A stretch of 24,016 nucleotides of DNA from DATNIC01 sp035604635 (GTDB taxonomy: Bacteria; Vulcanimicrobiota; Vulcanimicrobiia; Vulcanimicrobiales; Vulcanimicrobiaceae), in the NCBI GenBank assembly GCA_035604635.1, contig DATNIC010000142.1, forward strand, positions 1 to 24,016, written 5' to 3'. Shown in pieces: positions 22,512 to 24,016 of the stretch (positions within the stretch are counted from its first letter, which is position 1; each line of letters opens with the position of its first letter). The notes below the pieces were generated by a model. It was not told where the DNA came from. It saw only the letters and a program-made list of their open reading frames with translations, and did not search any database. Made by a program: the position numbers and the translations under genes.

Positions 22512-24016
22512 ATGGAAACGAAGCCCGGCGGACCGCAGCCCAAGCGTCTACCGAACTGGTGGATTGCGCTCGTCATGCTGCTCCTCGCTTGGAATGCCAT
22601 CGCATTCTTCGCCCACCCCGGCGCGGACACGATTGCGATCCCGTATACCACGATGCTGACACAAGTTCGCGACGGCAACGTTGCCAAGGTCCAAATCACC
22701 GGCGATCTGATCAGCGGAAGCTTTGCGAAGCCCTACGTCGCGCAGCCGCAGCCTTCGGCGACTCCGGGCAGCTACACGACGTTTTTCACCACCTATCCGC
22801 AAGCGATCGGCGATCCCGGGCTGATGCCGCTGCTCGAGTCCCGCAACGTCACGGTCAGCGTAACGCCGAACGCTCCATCCTGGCTCGGCGCTTTGCTGGC
22901 CTGGCTTCCCGGTCTGCTGCTGTTGGCGTTCTTCATCTTCATCATGCAACGGGCGGGGGGATCGGGCACGGCGTCCCTGTTCAACTTCGGCCGCGCGAAA
23001 CCGCAACGTTACACTTCCGACCAGCCGAAGGTGACGTTCGACGACGTCGCCGACGCCGACGAAGCCAAGGCGGAGCTCGAAGAGGAAGTCGACTTCCTCA
23101 AAAACCCGGGCAAGTACCACGCGCTGGGCGCGCACATTCCCAAAGGCGTGCTGCTCGTGGGAGCGCCGGGGACCGGCAAGACCTTATTGGCGCGGGCGGT
23201 TGCCGGCGAAGCGGGCGTGCCATTCTTCAGTTTGAACGCGTCCGAGTTCGTCGAGATGTTTGTCGGCGTTGGTGCGAGCCGCGTGCGCGATCTTTTCGAT
23301 CAAGCAAAGAAAGCCGCGCCGGCGATCATCTTCATCGACGAAATCGACGCAGTCGGACGGCGCCGCGGAGCCGGGGTCGGGACCGTCAACGACGAGCGCG
23401 AGCAAACGCTCAACCAGCTCTTAGGCGAGCTGGACGGCTTCGATCCGCGGGTCAACCTCATCGTGATCGCGGCGACGAACCGGCCCGATGTCCTCGACCC
23501 CGCTCTGCTGCGGCCGGGGCGGTTCGACCGTCAGGTGACGATCGACGTGCCCGATCGCGACGGACGCGAGGGAATCTTGCGCATCCACATGCGCGAGTTG
23601 CGCCTTGCCGACGACGTCGACGTGAAAACGCTCGCCGCCATGACGATGGGGACGAGCGGCGCGGATCTCGCCAATCTTTGCAACGAAGCGGCGCTAACTG
23701 CAGCGCGCCGCAACCATTCGGCGGTAACGATGGCCGATTTCGAAGAGGCACTGGACAAAGTCCGCCTGGGCGCCGTTCATCCCCAGCTCGTCGATCCGGA
23801 AGACCGTCGGATCGTCGCGTATCACGAGTCCGGACACACGCTCGTCGCGTGGCTCACGCCGGGCGCGGATCCCGTGCAAAAAGTCACGATCGTTCCCCAC
23901 GGGCCGGCGCTGGGTTTAACCGAACAATTGCCCTCGCGGGAGCGGCGCAATTTGAGCGAAGCGTACTTGAAAGCGCGGCTTGCGGTCATGCTGGGCGGAC
24001 GGACCGCCGAAGAGCT
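22512..24016 (+). CDS. ftsH: FtsH-like ATP-dependent zinc metalloprotease, 5' part
   Basis: The first 501 residues of a membrane AAA protease; the gene runs off the end. Two membrane helices (about 15-33 and 124-146) flank a periplasmic domain that contains a Ser/Pro/Thr-rich insertion. The AAA domain has Walker A GAPGTGKT (217-224), pore loop FVEMFVGVGAS, Walker B IIFIDE (272-277), and RPGRFDR with the arginine finger. The zinc site is HESGH (438-442). Small departures from typical FtsH are VADADEAK where most have VAGxDEAK, GAPG instead of GPPG, and HESGH instead of HEAGH; the key residues remain. GGAG lies five bases before the ATG, within the aldolase 3' end. It could be a paralogue and not the main FtsH. 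Its substrates are unknown. Confidence 0.9.
   Translation, partial: METKPGGPQPKRLPNWWIALVMLLLAWNAIAFFAHPGADTIAIPYTTMLTQVRDGNVAKVQITGDLISGSFAKPYVAQPQPSATPGSYTTFFTTYPQAIGDPGLMPLLESRNVTVSVTPNAPSWLGALLAWLPGLLLLAFFIFIMQRAGGSGTASLFNFGRAKPQRYTSDQPKVTFDDVADADEAKAELEEEVDFLKNPGKYHALGAHIPKGVLLVGAPGTGKTLLARAVAGEAGVPFFSLNASEFVEMFVGVGASRVRDLFDQAKKAAPAIIFIDEIDAVGRRRGAGVGTVNDEREQTLNQLLGELDGFDPRVNLIVIAATNRPDVLDPALLRPGRFDRQVTIDVPDRDGREGILRIHMRELRLADDVDVKTLAAMTMGTSGADLANLCNEAALTAARRNHSAVTMADFEEALDKVRLGAVHPQLVDPEDRRIVAYHESGHTLVAWLTPGADPVQKVTIVPHGPALGLTEQLPSRERRNLSEAYLKARLAVMLGGRTAEE

Noticed and set aside
1..24016. Search for a toxin, defence, prophage or transposon system
   Set aside because: No transposase, integrase, nuclease-defence pair, inverted-repeat ends or abrupt change in base composition was seen; the unusual content is metabolic.

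Overview
The window is GC-rich bacterial chromosome packed almost edge to edge with protein genes: 22 coding sequences, of which the first (queE) and last (ftsH-like) run off the ends. I see no rRNA, tRNA, CRISPR array, insertion sequence or phage gene, and no non-coding stretch longer than about 60 bases. Exported proteins with lipoprotein or Sec-type signals, periplasmic binding proteins and a PilZ protein suggest a free-living diderm heterotroph of soil type. The N-terminal domain of the lipoprotein at 433-2292 resembles, from memory, surface proteins of Candidatus Eremiobacterota (WPS-2). That placement is an inference and is not proven by the sequence.

Layout. 1-5310 holds housekeeping and envelope genes: the 3' end of queE, a Pmp-like beta-helix lipoprotein, an HdeD-type membrane protein, a NamZ-type exo-muramidase, a small exported helical protein, and a PilZ protein coupled to it. 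5370-9077 holds a glycolate-oxidase-like pair (GlcD, GlcE) followed by a homologue of the YtpB/tetraprenyl-beta-curcumene synthase family. 9097-11765 is a complete nitrate/sulfonate/taurine-type ABC importer in the order ATPase, permease, binding protein. 11762-14070 on the minus strand is a two-gene operon: a MetE/epoxyalkane-CoM-transferase-like zinc protein and a family III CoA-transferase. Diverging from it (14073-16279) are a Liv-type binding protein and a two-cupin gentisate dioxygenase-like enzyme. A small DUF4126 membrane protein follows on the minus strand.

16691-24016 is one tightly overlapping plus-strand series: Xaa-Pro aminopeptidase, TIGR01777 SDR, Rieske oxygenase, NMT1-like binding protein, exported alpha/beta hydrolase, class II aldolase/decarboxylase, and an FtsH-like protease.

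Taken together, 9-22.5 kb looks like an accessory region for uptake and breakdown of small carboxylated, probably aromatic, compounds. It has three binding proteins, one complete transporter, two oxygenases, a CoA-transferase, a possible decarboxylase and an exported hydrolase. The substrates cannot be read from the sequence. Another recurring feature is compaction: all four convergent gene pairs overlap at their stop codons, and the four divergent pairs are separated by roughly 2-59 bases, so most promoters must lie inside neighbouring genes.
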